A DNA stretch of 64,000 nt. It comes from Xanthomonas arboricola pv. juglandis. GTDB lineage: Bacteria > Pseudomonadota > Gammaproteobacteria > Xanthomonadales > Xanthomonadaceae. The notes under the pieces are model-generated. The model did no database searches and had not been told where the DNA came from. It was given only the letters and a program-made list of their open reading frames with translations. Below, in pieces: positions 42,918 to 53,478 of this stretch (positions within the stretch are counted from its first letter, which is position 1; the number at the start of each line of letters is the position of its first letter). The position numbers and the translations under genes are program-made. The stretch lies in assembly GCF_001013475.1 (NCBI RefSeq), contig NZ_JZEF01000004.1, positions 310,001 through 374,000 on the forward strand. The letters are read 5' to 3'.

Positions 42918-45560
42918 ATGCCGTGCGTGAAGCGCCCGATGCCTTATCTGCTGTCTGCTGCCGTTCTGTCGGCGCTGATTCCCCTTGCCCATGCCGACGA
43001 CGCGACACCCGACACGGGCAAGACCCTGGCCACCGTCAGCGTCACCGGCTCCAATATCAAGCGCACCGACAGCGAAGGCCCGAACCCGGTGCAGGTGATC
43101 GACCGCCAGCAGCTGGAGCAGTCCGGCAAGGTCACCGTGGCCGACGCGCTACGCTCGATCTCGGCCAACACCGGCAACGCCACCAACGAAACCACCAACA
43201 ACGGCTGGGCGTCCGGCTCGGCGGGCATCGGCCTGCGCGGGCTGTCGCAGAAGAACACCCTGGTGCTGCTCAACGGACGCCGCCTGGCCAACTACGGCTT
43301 TCCCGCCAATGGCCTGGGCGACACCTTCGTCAACCTCAATGCACTGCCGCTGGTGGCGGTGGAACGCATCGAAGTGCTCAAGGACGGCGCCTCTGCCGTG
43401 TACGGCTCCGACGCGGTGGCCGGGGTGGTCAACATCATCACCCGCCAGGATTTCCAGGGCGCCGAGCTGGGCTTGAGCGGCGGCACCTCCGATCAGGGCG
43501 GCATGGATACCCAGCGCGCCAAGTTCATCGGCGGCATCGGCGACCTGGACCGCGACGGCTACAACATCCTTTTCAGTTTCGACGCCTACAACCGCGACCG
43601 GCTGGATCAGGACCAGCGCGCGCTGACCCGCTCGGGCATCTACACCGACCTGCCCGGCGGGCGCTGGAACGGCTGGTCGGCCAAGGGCGCGCGCTACCTG
43701 GTCGGTGGCCGCTCGGTGCCGATGCTGGATGCGCAAGGCAACTGCCCCACCGGCACTGTACTCACCGCCAGCGCGCCGATCGACGGCCTGGCCGGCGACA
43801 CCTGCGGCTTCAACCAGGCCCCGTTCACTACGCTGATTCCCTCGACCAAGCGCTATCAGGCCTACACCAACGCCACCTTCCGGCTCAGCGACAATGTCGA
43901 AGCGTTCGGCGAGGCGCTCTACAGCGAGGTCAAGGGCGTGTCGATCTTCGGCTCCAGCCCTTACTTCACTCTGGAAGGCGGCCGCTTCGCCTTGAACGCC
44001 AGCAGCGGGCTGGCCGAGCCGGTGTCCAACCTGCTGCCGGCCTCCAGCCCATACAACCCGTACGGCGCCGCGGTGCCGATCGAATACACCTTCTTCGACC
44101 TGGGCCAGACGGTCAAAACCAATCGCTCGCAGTCCTACCGCTTTCTCGGCGGTGTGCGCGGCAAGACCGAACGCTGGGATTGGGAGGCGGCTGCGTTCGC
44201 CGCACGCAGCACCGAGCACGAAACCGTGTCCGGTGGCTTCGCCAACCGCTTCACGCTGGCGCAGGCGCTGGCTGACGGCAGCTACAACCTGCTCAACCCG
44301 TCCGCCACGCCGCAGTCGGTGATCGACGGCATCAACCTCAGCACGCTGCGCCCGGCGCAATCGACGCTGCGCGGCGTCGACGCCAAGGTGTCCGGCAACC
44401 TGTTCGAGCTGCCGGCCGGCAGCGTCGGGTTCGCTGCCGGCGCCGAGTGGCGGCAGGAGGAACTGGTCTCGCGCAATCCCTGGCAGATCGACCAGGGCCT
44501 GCAGATCCGCCCCGCGATTGCCGCGGTGGATGGCGAGCGCAGGGTGTCGGCGCTGTATGCCGAGGTCAACCTGCCGCTGCTGCGATCGCTGGAACTGCAA
44601 CTGGCCGGGCGCGGCGATCACTACAGCGATTTCGGCGAGGCGTTTTCGCCCAAGGCCAGCCTGCGCTGGCAGCCGCTGGACGCCGTGCTGGTGCGCGCGG
44701 CCGCCTCGCGCGGCTTTCGCGCACCGTCGTTGTCGGAGAATGCGGCCAGCACCAATATCTCCTACGGCTCGGTGGTCGACCCGTTCGATCCGGACGTGCC
44801 GGGCTCGCGCCAGAACCCGACCTTCTTCACCGTCGGCAATACCGCGCTCGAACCCGAGCGCACGCGCAGCTACAACCTGGGCGTGGTGCTGTCGCCGTGG
44901 GCCGACACCAGCCTGAGCGTGGACTGGTACAAGATCGAACTGGAGAACCTGGTCGGCACCGGCAACAACGCCACCATCGTGCAGAACAACGACCCGGCCG
45001 ACGTGATCCGCAACGAGCGCGGCACGCTGGTGGCGGTGTACAACCGCTACCAGAACCTCAGCGAGCTGACGACCTCGGGGATCGATGTCGAACTGCGTCA
45101 GCGCTGGCGCACCGAGGCGGCCGGCAACTTCGGCCTCAATACCGCCTATACCCATGTGCGCGATTACCGCCGCCCCACCGTGGTCGGTGGCCCGTTGCAG
45201 GATTACGCCGGCAGCAATCTCGGCCCGTCGCTGCCACGCAACAAGGCCACCACCACGCTGGACTGGAACCTAGGCACCGTCAACGCCGCACTGACCTGGT
45301 ACTACACCGGCGGCTACGACCAGAAGGCCAGCACCGCGGCCACTGCCGTGCAGTCGCGCGTGGGCGATTACAACCAGTTCGACCTGTATCTGGGTTACAC
45401 CGGCATCGACAAGCTGACCCTGTACGCCAAGATCGAGAACCTGGCCGACAAGCAGCCGCCGGTCGATGCCTCGTTCCCGGGCATTCGTGCGCCTTACGAC
45501 TTCACCCAGTACGACCTGCGCGGGCGTTATTTCACCGTGGGCCTGGACTATCGATTCTGA
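42918..45560 (+). CDS. TonB-dependent receptor
   Basis: An 880-residue outer-membrane receptor. It has a signal peptide (about residues 5-26, ending AHA), a plug with VSVTGSNIKRTDSEGPNPV, LRGLSQKNTLVLLNGRRLA and GVVNIIT, and a long barrel. The C-terminal YFTVGLDYRF ends in the Phe needed for barrel insertion. The substrate is not evident; the M28 peptidase gene 111 bp downstream suggests peptides or peptide-linked compounds. A GTG at 42927 (VKRPMPYLL) is an equally good start for the signal peptide. Confidence 0.87.
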   Translation: MPCVKRPMPYLLSAAVLSALIPLAHADDATPDTGKTLATVSVTGSNIKRTDSEGPNPVQVIDRQQLEQSGKVTVADALRSISANTGNATNETTNNGWASGSAGIGLRGLSQKNTLVLLNGRRLANYGFPANGLGDTFVNLNALPLVAVERIEVLKDGASAVYGSDAVAGVVNIITRQDFQGAELGLSGGTSDQGGMDTQRAKFIGGIGDLDRDGYNILFSFDAYNRDRLDQDQRALTRSGIYTDLPGGRWNGWSAKGARYLVGGRSVPMLDAQGNCPTGTVLTASAPIDGLAGDTCGFNQAPFTTLIPSTKRYQAYTNATFRLSDNVEAFGEALYSEVKGVSIFGSSPYFTLEGGRFALNASSGLAEPVSNLLPASSPYNPYGAAVPIEYTFFDLGQTVKTNRSQSYRFLGGVRGKTERWDWEAAAFAARSTEHETVSGGFANRFTLAQALADGSYNLLNPSATPQSVIDGINLSTLRPAQSTLRGVDAKVSGNLFELPAGSVGFAAGAEWRQEELVSRNPWQIDQGLQIRPAIAAVDGERRVSALYAEVNLPLLRSLELQLAGRGDHYSDFGEAFSPKASLRWQPLDAVLVRAAASRGFRAPSLSENAASTNISYGSVVDPFDPDVPGSRQNPTFFTVGNTALEPERTRSYNLGVVLSPWADTSLSVDWYKIELENLVGTGNNATIVQNNDPADVIRNERGTLVAVYNRYQNLSELTTSGIDVELRQRWRTEAAGNFGLNTAYTHVRDYRRPTVVGGPLQDYAGSNLGPSLPRNKATTTLDWNLGTVNAALTWYYTGGYDQKASTAATAVQSRVGDYNQFDLYLGYTGIDKLTLYAKIENLADKQPPVDASFPGIRAPYDFTQYDLRGRYFTVGLDYRF

Positions 45561-45671
45561 TCGGAATACGCACGGCCCATGCACGCCCGTGCGATGGTGG
45601 CTGTGTGCTCGCCAGCGTCGTGCATCAACCCAATCGCGGTTTACCCCGGACACTTTATTCAAGGAACTACG

Positions 45672-47957
45672 ATGACCTCTTCGCAGCACGCCTGGCTACT
45701 CGCCCTGGCATTCGTCGCGCCTGCCCTGGTTGCACAACCTGCGGCACAACCCGCTGCGCTGCCCGGTTACGACGCCGATGCCGCACAGGCGCAACGCGCG
45801 CTGGAAGCGCGTTTCGATAGCGGCCTGAAGGACGCCGATTATCGCGGCTGGTTGAAGCAATGGTCGTCGGCGCCCAATCACGTTGGCGCGCCGCATAACC
45901 TGGAGAACGCGCGCGATCTGCAAACGCGCTTGCGCGGCTACGGTTGGGATGCGCGCATCGAAACCTTCGAGGTGCTGTGGCCCTCGCCCAGGAGCTCGCA
46001 GCTGGAATTGCTCGGCCCCAAGCCGTATGTCGCGCGTCTGAAGGAGCCGCCGCTGCCGGGCGACAGCACCTCCACCCAGACCGAGAACGTGCTGCCGCCG
46101 TATGTGATCTACGGCGGCAACGGCGATGTCACCGGCGATCTGGTCTACGTCAATTACGGCATCGCCGAAGACTACGAAGCGCTGGCGCGCAACGGCGTGG
46201 ATGTGCGCGGCAAGATCGTCATCGCCCGCTACGGCAAGGGCTGGCGCGGGCTCAAGCCGCGCTTGGCGCAGGAGCATGGCGCCATCGGCGCGATCATCTA
46301 TTCCGACCCGCGCGACGACGGCTATTTCCAGGATCGGGCGTATCCGGATGGCCCGGCGCGCAACCAGTGGAGCGTGCAACGCGGCTCGGTTGCCAATTTC
46401 GCGATCTATCCCGGCGATCCGCTGACTCCGGGCGTCGGCGCCAGCAAGGGCGCCAAACGCCTGAAGATCGACCAGGCCGGCAGCGTGTTGAAGATTCCGA
46501 CCCTGCCGATCAGTTGGGGCGACGCGCAGCCCTTGCTGGCCGCGCTGGGCGGGCCGGTGGCACCGGAGGACTGGCGCGGCGCGCTGCCGATCACCTACCG
46601 CATCGGCGGCGACGACACCGCGCGCGTGCATCTCAAGGTGGATGCGGAGTGGGGTAGCAAGACCATCTACAACGTCATCGCCACCCTGCGCGGCAGCGAG
46701 TATCCGGACCAGTGGGTGGTGCGCGGCAATCACCGCGACGGCTGGGTGTTTGGTGCGGCCGATCCGCTCTCGGGTACCACCGCCTTGCTGGCCGAAGCCA
46801 AGGCGATCGGCGAGCTGGCCAGGCAGGGGCAGCGCCCCAAGCGCACGCTCGTCTACGCCAGTTGGGACGGCGAGGAGGCCGGCCTGCTCGGCTCCACCGA
46901 ATGGGCCGAACAGCACGCCGGCGAGCTGCGCCGCAAGGCGGTGCTGTACGTCAACACCGACGGCAACGGGCGAGGCTTTCTCACTGCCGGCGGCAGCCAT
47001 GCGCTGCAACGCCTGGTCAACGGCGTGGCGGCAGATCTGCGCGACCCCGACAGCGGCGTGAGCGTGCTCGAACGGCAACGCGCCCGTGCCCGCATCGACG
47101 CGCTGGCACCCACCGCCAAGCCGGCGCAGAAGGACATCGCCAAGCAGCTCGCGGCCGGCGGCGACGTGCCGCTGAAGGCACTCGGCTCGGGCAGCGACTA
47201 CAGCCCATTCCTGCAGCATCTGGGGCTGACCACGCTGGATCTGGGCTATGGCGGGCAGGGCGGCGGCAGCGGTGTCTATCACTCGCTGTACGACTCCTAC
47301 GATTATTTCGCGCGCTACATCGACCCGGACTTCAGCTATCTGCCGCTGTTGTCGCAGACGGTCGGCCGCACGGTGCTGCGCGTCGCCAACGCGCCGGTGT
47401 TGCCGCAACGCTTCGGCGACTTCGCCGACGCGGTGGCCGGCTACGCGCAGGAGCTCAAGCAGCAGGCCGACAGCGACCGCACTGCCGCCCGCACCCAGGC
47501 CGCGTTGTTGCAGGCCGGTGCCTATGCCGCGGTCGATAACCCGAACCGGCCGCAACGCGCCCCCGAGCCGAAAGCTGCGGTGCCGCAGATCGACTTTGCC
47601 GCACTGGATCAGGCCATTACCCGCCTGCAAACCAGCGCCAGACGTTATGACGATGCACTGGCATCGCGCGGCGGCGGGTTGGATGCACGTGTGCGCGGCA
47701 CGCTCAATGCTTCGCTGCAGCGCATCGACCAGACCCTGCTGGCCGAAGGCGGTCTGCCGGGACGGCCGTGGTACCGGAACCTGATCTACGCGCCCGGCCT
47801 GGCCACCGGATACGAGGTCAAGACCTTGCCCGGCATCCGCGAAGCGCTGGAGGACCGGCGCTGGGAGGATCTGAGCGCCTACATCGTGCAGACCGCCGCG
47901 GTGCTGGATCGGTATCGCGAGGCGATCGATCGCAATACGGCGTTGATCGAAGGCTAG
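45672..47957 (+). CDS. M28 metallopeptidase, glutamate carboxypeptidase II-like
   Basis: A 761-residue exported peptidase of the PSMA/transferrin-receptor-like M28B group. It has a signal peptide (about 1-21), a protease-associated (PA) domain around 140-330 (VRGKIVIARYGKGWRG), and the zinc-binding catalytic domain with VVRGNHRDGWVFGAADPLSG, SWDGEEAGLLGSTEWA and VNTDGNG. GVYHSLYDSYDYF then supplies the last histidine, and a C-terminal helical dimerisation domain follows. AAGGAA precedes the ATG at 45672. It probably acts in the periplasm or outside the cell on small acidic peptides. It follows the TonB receptor and a bidirectional terminator lies after it. Confidence 0.9.
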   Translation: MTSSQHAWLLALAFVAPALVAQPAAQPAALPGYDADAAQAQRALEARFDSGLKDADYRGWLKQWSSAPNHVGAPHNLENARDLQTRLRGYGWDARIETFEVLWPSPRSSQLELLGPKPYVARLKEPPLPGDSTSTQTENVLPPYVIYGGNGDVTGDLVYVNYGIAEDYEALARNGVDVRGKIVIARYGKGWRGLKPRLAQEHGAIGAIIYSDPRDDGYFQDRAYPDGPARNQWSVQRGSVANFAIYPGDPLTPGVGASKGAKRLKIDQAGSVLKIPTLPISWGDAQPLLAALGGPVAPEDWRGALPITYRIGGDDTARVHLKVDAEWGSKTIYNVIATLRGSEYPDQWVVRGNHRDGWVFGAADPLSGTTALLAEAKAIGELARQGQRPKRTLVYASWDGEEAGLLGSTEWAEQHAGELRRKAVLYVNTDGNGRGFLTAGGSHALQRLVNGVAADLRDPDSGVSVLERQRARARIDALAPTAKPAQKDIAKQLAAGGDVPLKALGSGSDYSPFLQHLGLTTLDLGYGGQGGGSGVYHSLYDSYDYFARYIDPDFSYLPLLSQTVGRTVLRVANAPVLPQRFGDFADAVAGYAQELKQQADSDRTAARTQAALLQAGAYAAVDNPNRPQRAPEPKAAVPQIDFAALDQAITRLQTSARRYDDALASRGGGLDARVRGTLNASLQRIDQTLLAEGGLPGRPWYRNLIYAPGLATGYEVKTLPGIREALEDRRWEDLSAYIVQTAAVLDRYREAIDRNTALIEG

Positions 47958-48036
47958 GGATGTGACGGGCTGCGTTGGGAGGCTACGCGCAGTCCTGTTC
48001 GCACCGCATCGCCCGCATCGTCTGCGCCACGCCCAC

Positions 48037-48065
48037 AAAAAAGCCGCCCCGAAGGGCGGCTTTTT
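48037..48065. terminator. Bidirectional terminator between the M28 peptidase and rhlE
   Basis: AAAAAAGCCGCCC-CGAA-GGGCGGCTTTTTC: a 7-bp GC stem with a tetraloop, an A-run on one side and a T-run on the other (stem 48043-48060). It serves both convergent genes. Confidence 0.9.
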
Positions 48066-48114
48066 CTTTCAGTTCAACGCAGACCTGGGCGCCGGTCGCA
48101 CCGGCGCACAGGAG

Positions 48115-49503
<1,389 letters not shown>

Positions 49504-49880
49504 CAGGAAGCTCCAAGTAAAGCGTCGCCGCCAGGCCAGGCCCGGAGCGCAAACGCATTGCAGATGCAAAAAAGTGAGGCTCGGAGCGTTCCCGTGAACC
49601 GCGCTGCGAGATGGTGGAACAACCCAATCAAGAAGCGATGGGTTTGTCGGCACCACGAAAGGCGTCGGGTGGGGCGGGCGAGCGGATCGATCGATCCTGG
49701 CCTCGCCGGCTGTCCCTAAGGGAAACGGACGGCCGCATGCAGACCGGGCCAGTGTACGCGCGTTTGGCGCGCTGCACAAAAGGCGAGTTCATCGGTTGGG
49801 CTACGGGTCAGTTGTTTCAGTTGCAACCACTGTTGCGGCAGGCCGTACAATCGACCGATCAGCCACAGCACAGGACGGTC

Positions 49881-50870
49881 ATGAAGCTAGGTTCCCTGAA
49901 GGAAGGCGGCCGCGATGGCAGCCTGATCGTGGTCGCGCGCGACCTGCGCACCGCGGTCCGCGCCACCGGTATCGCGCCCACGCTGCAGCGCGCGCTGGAA
50001 GACTGGAGCAATGTCGCGCCGCGCCTGAATGCCTTGTCGGCCTCGCTCAACGAGGGCAGCGCCGATGGCGTGTTCGATCTGGATCTGCAGGCGCTGGCCG
50101 CACCGTTGCCGCGCGCCTACGAGTTCGTCGACGGCAGCGCCTACCTGCCGCACGTCGAGCGCGTGCGCCGTGCGCGCAATGCCGAGGTGCCGGAAAGCTT
50201 CTACACCGACCCGCTGATGTACCAGGCCACCAGCGCCGGGTTCTACGGCCCGCGCGATGCGATCAAGGTGATCAGCGAAGACCACGGCATCGATCTGGAA
50301 GCCGAGCTGGTGGTGATCACCGACGATGTGCCGATGGGCGCCTCGCCCGAGCAGGCCGCCGCGCATATCCAGCTGGTCGGCCTGGTCAACGACGTGTCGC
50401 TGCGCAACCTGATCCCGGCCGAGCTCGCCAAGGGCTTCGGCTTCGTGCAATCCAAACCGCGCTCGGCGCTGTCGCCGGTGTTCGTCACCGTGGATGAACT
50501 GGACGAGGCCTGGCGCGACAACAAGGTGCACCTGCCGCTGGTCACCCACGTCAATGGCGCCTGGTTCGGCGCGCCGGAAGCCGGCAACGACATGCAGTTC
50601 GACTTCGCCCAGCTGATCGCCCACGCCGCCAGGACGCGGCCGCTCTCGGCCGGCACCATCGTCGGCTCCGGCACCATCGCCAACCAGGACACCACGCTGG
50701 GCGCCTCGTGCTTTGCCGAGCAGCGCGTGGTGGAAACCCTGCGCGACGGCACCCCGAGCACGCCGTTCCTGTCCTTCGGCGACGTGGTGCGGATCGAGAT
50801 GTTCGCTGCCGATGGCGCCAGCATCTTCGGTGCGATCGAACAGCGGGTCGAACGTCAGCCGCTGCCATGA
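49881..50870 (+). CDS. fahA: Fumarylacetoacetate hydrolase family protein
   Basis: A 329-residue enzyme expected to cleave fumarylacetoacetate to fumarate and acetoacetate, the last step of tyrosine/homogentisate catabolism. Metal and catalytic segments visible include SEDHGIDLEAELVVITDDV, LVNDVSLRNLI and GSGTIANQDTTLGASC. It is the bacterial length, shorter than the eukaryotic enzyme. It is directly followed by maleylacetoacetate isomerase, which supplies its substrate, so the assignment to this pathway is well supported. Confidence 0.9.
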   Translation: MKLGSLKEGGRDGSLIVVARDLRTAVRATGIAPTLQRALEDWSNVAPRLNALSASLNEGSADGVFDLDLQALAAPLPRAYEFVDGSAYLPHVERVRRARNAEVPESFYTDPLMYQATSAGFYGPRDAIKVISEDHGIDLEAELVVITDDVPMGASPEQAAAHIQLVGLVNDVSLRNLIPAELAKGFGFVQSKPRSALSPVFVTVDELDEAWRDNKVHLPLVTHVNGAWFGAPEAGNDMQFDFAQLIAHAARTRPLSAGTIVGSGTIANQDTTLGASCFAEQRVVETLRDGTPSTPFLSFGDVVRIEMFAADGASIFGAIEQRVERQPLP

Positions 50871-50913
50871 CATCGGCAAGGGCGCCTGCACAACACTGCA
50901 TGCGAGGCCGGGC

Positions 50914-51579
50914 ATGAGCGCGCCACTGGAATTGTTCTCGTACTGGCGCTCCAGCGCCGCGTATCGCGTGCGCATCGGCCTGCACCTGAAGGCGCTGGCC
51001 TACCTCGCGCATCCGGTGCATCTGGTGCGCGACGGCGGCGAGCAGCATGCACCCGCCTACGCGCAGCTCAACCCGCAGGAACTGGTGCCCACGTTGCGGC
51101 ACGGCGCGGTGGTGATTCCGCAGTCGCTGGCGATCCTGGAGTATCTGGAAGACGCGTTCCCGGACAGCACGCGGCTGCTGCCCGCAGCGCCGGCCGCGCG
51201 CGCCCGCGTGCGCGCCCTGGCGCAGGTGATCGCCTGCGACGTGTATCCGCTCAACAACCTGCGCGTCACCCAGTTTTTCGAGCGCGAATGGCAGCTGGAT
51301 GCCGCGCAGCGCCAGCAGTGGACACGGCACTGGATGGAGCGCGGTTTTGCGGCGCTGGAAGCGCAGTTGGCCGGTGATCCGCATACCGGCACGTTCTGCC
51401 ACGGCGACACGCCGGGCCTGGCCGATTGCCTGCTGATCCCGCAGCTCTACAATGCGCGCCGTTTCGACGTCGATCTGGTGGCGTATCCGATCCTGCAGCG
51501 TATCGAACAGGCCTGCCTGGCATTGCCGGCATTCGCTGCGGCGCGGCCGGAAATGCAGGCCGACGCGGTGCCGGCCTGA
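50914..51579 (+). CDS. maiA: Maleylacetoacetate isomerase (zeta-class GST)
   Basis: A 221-residue glutathione transferase-type isomerase converting maleylacetoacetate to fumarylacetoacetate. The N-terminal thioredoxin fold has SYWRSSAAYRVRIGL, where the usual Cys after the Ser pair is replaced by Ala, and NPQELVPTL and IPQSLAILEYLED bind glutathione. The helical C-domain has GDTPGLADCLLIPQLYNARRF. It lies 43 bp after fahA with GAGG ahead of its start; the two form an operon. Confidence 0.92.
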   Translation: MSAPLELFSYWRSSAAYRVRIGLHLKALAYLAHPVHLVRDGGEQHAPAYAQLNPQELVPTLRHGAVVIPQSLAILEYLEDAFPDSTRLLPAAPAARARVRALAQVIACDVYPLNNLRVTQFFEREWQLDAAQRQQWTRHWMERGFAALEAQLAGDPHTGTFCHGDTPGLADCLLIPQLYNARRFDVDLVAYPILQRIEQACLALPAFAAARPEMQADAVPA

Positions 51580-51862
51580 TCGGCGACAGGCGTTTGCCTG
51601 GTGCGGGGGCGCATCCGCGTTGAATCGCAGCCCGGGCAGCGCAGGTACCGGTAGCGAGCGGTTGTCGGCTGGCTGGGCGGCACGCAGGCGGGCGAGCCGT
51701 CTCCGTGCGCCGAGCATCGGCCGCGCTCGGCGGCACTCATGGGTTGATCAAAGCTAGCCGCTGCGCTGTCCCAACCGTGCGCACCGCTCGTGCGCCGGCA
51801 ACGGCCCTGCGCGATCCGCTGCTCCGGGCAAATGCGCGGCAACCGCGCGCACTTGCCGACGA

Positions 51863-52996
51863 TCAGATAAAGCCGTGGCTGATCTTCGGCGCTGCTGCCG
51901 TTTCGTAATCTGCGTACGGGTCGTGCTCGCCGGAACCGCCCTCGGACAGGCGGAACTTCAGCGCCAGGCCATCGCGCGAGTCGGCCGCGCGCAGCGCTTC
52001 CTCCTGCTCGATTTCGCCGGACTTGACCATGCGGAACAGGCACTGGTCGAAGGTCTGCATGCCTTCTTCCAGCGATTCCTCCATCGCCTGCTTGACCTCG
52101 TGCACCTGGCCACGGCGCAGCAGGTCGCGGATCATCGGCGTGTTGAGCAGCACTTCGGTCGCCGGCCGGCGGCGTCCGTCCACACCCTTGACCAGGCGCA
52201 ACGACACCACGGCGCGCAGGTTCAGCGCCAGGTTCATCAGCACGTTCTTGTGCGCGCTTTCGGGGAAGAAATTGAGGATGCGCTCGATGGTCTGGTCGGC
52301 ATTGTTGGAGTGCAGCGTCGCCAGGCACAGGTGGCCGGTCTCGGCGAAGGCGATCGCCGCCTCCATCGTCTCGGCATCCAGGATCTCGCCGATCAGGATC
52401 ACGTCCGGCGCCTCGCGCATCGCGTTTTTCAGCGCGCTTTGGAAGGCGTGCGTGTCCAGGCCCACCTCGCGCTGGTTCACGATCGACATCTTGTGCTTGT
52501 GCAGATATTCGATCGGGTCCTCGATGGTGAGGATGTGTCCGGTGGTGGTGCTGTTGCGGTGGTCGATCATCGAGGCCAGCGAGGTCGACTTGCCAGAGCC
52601 GGTCGAGCCGACCACAAGCACCAGCCCGCGCGGGGTCATGATGACGTCCTTGAGCACCTGCGGCAGGTTGAGCTCTTCGATGCTGGGGATCCGGCTGCGG
52701 ATGGCGCGGATCACCATGCCCACCTCGCCGCGCTGCTTGAACACGTTCACGCGGAAGCGCCCGGCGTCGGACAGGGCAATGGCCATGTTGAGCTCCAGCT
52801 CGCGCTCGAACTGCGGTACCTGGCCTTCGTCCATCAATGAATAAGCGATTTTCTTGACCATTCCCGGCGGCAACCCCGTATTGCCGAGCGGGTAGAGCTT
52901 GCCTTCGATCTTGATGTACACCGGTGCGCCGGTGGTCAAGAACATGTCCGAGGCATTCTTTTCGGTCATCAGCTTCAGGAAGTAGCCGATATCCAT
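51863..52996 (-). CDS. pilU: Type IV pilus retraction ATPase, PilU type
   Basis: A 377-residue hexameric ATPase related to PilT/PilU. Walker A GSTGSGKST is at residues 130-138, the His box region is ETGHLCLATLHSNN, and the Walker B region is ILIGEILDAETME (203-207 GEILD). PilT and PilU normally have GE[IM]R, so the usual arginine is replaced by Leu206. No pilT is beside it, so this may be an extra PilU paralogue. The ATG at 52996 is preferred over an in-frame TTG at 53002. It is divergent from the envelope genes at 53095. Confidence 0.85.
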   Translation of the reverse strand: MDIGYFLKLMTEKNASDMFLTTGAPVYIKIEGKLYPLGNTGLPPGMVKKIAYSLMDEGQVPQFERELELNMAIALSDAGRFRVNVFKQRGEVGMVIRAIRSRIPSIEELNLPQVLKDVIMTPRGLVLVVGSTGSGKSTSLASMIDHRNSTTTGHILTIEDPIEYLHKHKMSIVNQREVGLDTHAFQSALKNAMREAPDVILIGEILDAETMEAAIAFAETGHLCLATLHSNNADQTIERILNFFPESAHKNVLMNLALNLRAVVSLRLVKGVDGRRRPATEVLLNTPMIRDLLRRGQVHEVKQAMEESLEEGMQTFDQCLFRMVKSGEIEQEEALRAADSRDGLALKFRLSEGGSGEHDPYADYETAAAPKISHGFI

Positions 52997-53094
52997 GCGC
53001 AATGGTTCCCCAACAAACAGCAGCGTCTCGTTGCAAGTCCGCCGCAGGCTTCCGACAATGGCCGTGCTCGAGACTTCTCGCTACGGCTCCCCTA

Positions 53095-53478
53095 ATGACG
53101 GCTAGCTTCGCATACTTGCGGCGATCCCTGTATGGCATCGCCTGTTTCATGGTTCTTTCCTCTCCGGCTGCCGCCCAGGTGGCACCGGAGCTCACCGCCG
53201 CCGAACAGGCCGTGCAACGCGCCACCCAGGCCGATGCCGACCAGTACGCCCCTGATCTGGTCAATCTGGCCCGCCAGGAACTGATGCAGGCCCAGCAGGC
53301 TCAACTGGACAAGCGCCAGCGTAAGCAGGTGCCACAGATCGCCTTGCGCGCAGCGGCTGACGCCGATCTGGCCAAGGCGCGCAGCGAAGAGGCGGTGGTC
53401 ACCGCCCAGCTGGAACAGCGGCGCAAGGAAGTGGCGCAACTGCAGAACAGCCTCAACACCGGGGAGGCCGGCCGATGA
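53095..53478 (+). CDS. DUF4398-like exported coiled-coil protein
   Basis: A 127-residue protein with a signal peptide (about 1-28, ending PAAAQ) and then a single alpha-helical, Ala/Gln-rich coiled-coil region (LTAAEQAVQRATQADADQYA, LARQELMQAQ, EAVVTAQLEQRRKEVAQL). The pattern matches the small DUF4398 family of exported proteins often paired with OmpA-like proteins. Its stop codon overlaps the start of the next gene (ATGA), so both are made together. No lipobox cysteine was seen. Confidence 0.78.
   Translation: MTASFAYLRRSLYGIACFMVLSSPAAAQVAPELTAAEQAVQRATQADADQYAPDLVNLARQELMQAQQAQLDKRQRKQVPQIALRAAADADLAKARSEEAVVTAQLEQRRKEVAQLQNSLNTGEAGR

Noticed and set aside
51600-51700. Minus-strand CPGCDS peptide resembling a zinc ribbon
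   Set aside because: Single CxxC, no supported start, and the frame merges into a shadow of pilU.
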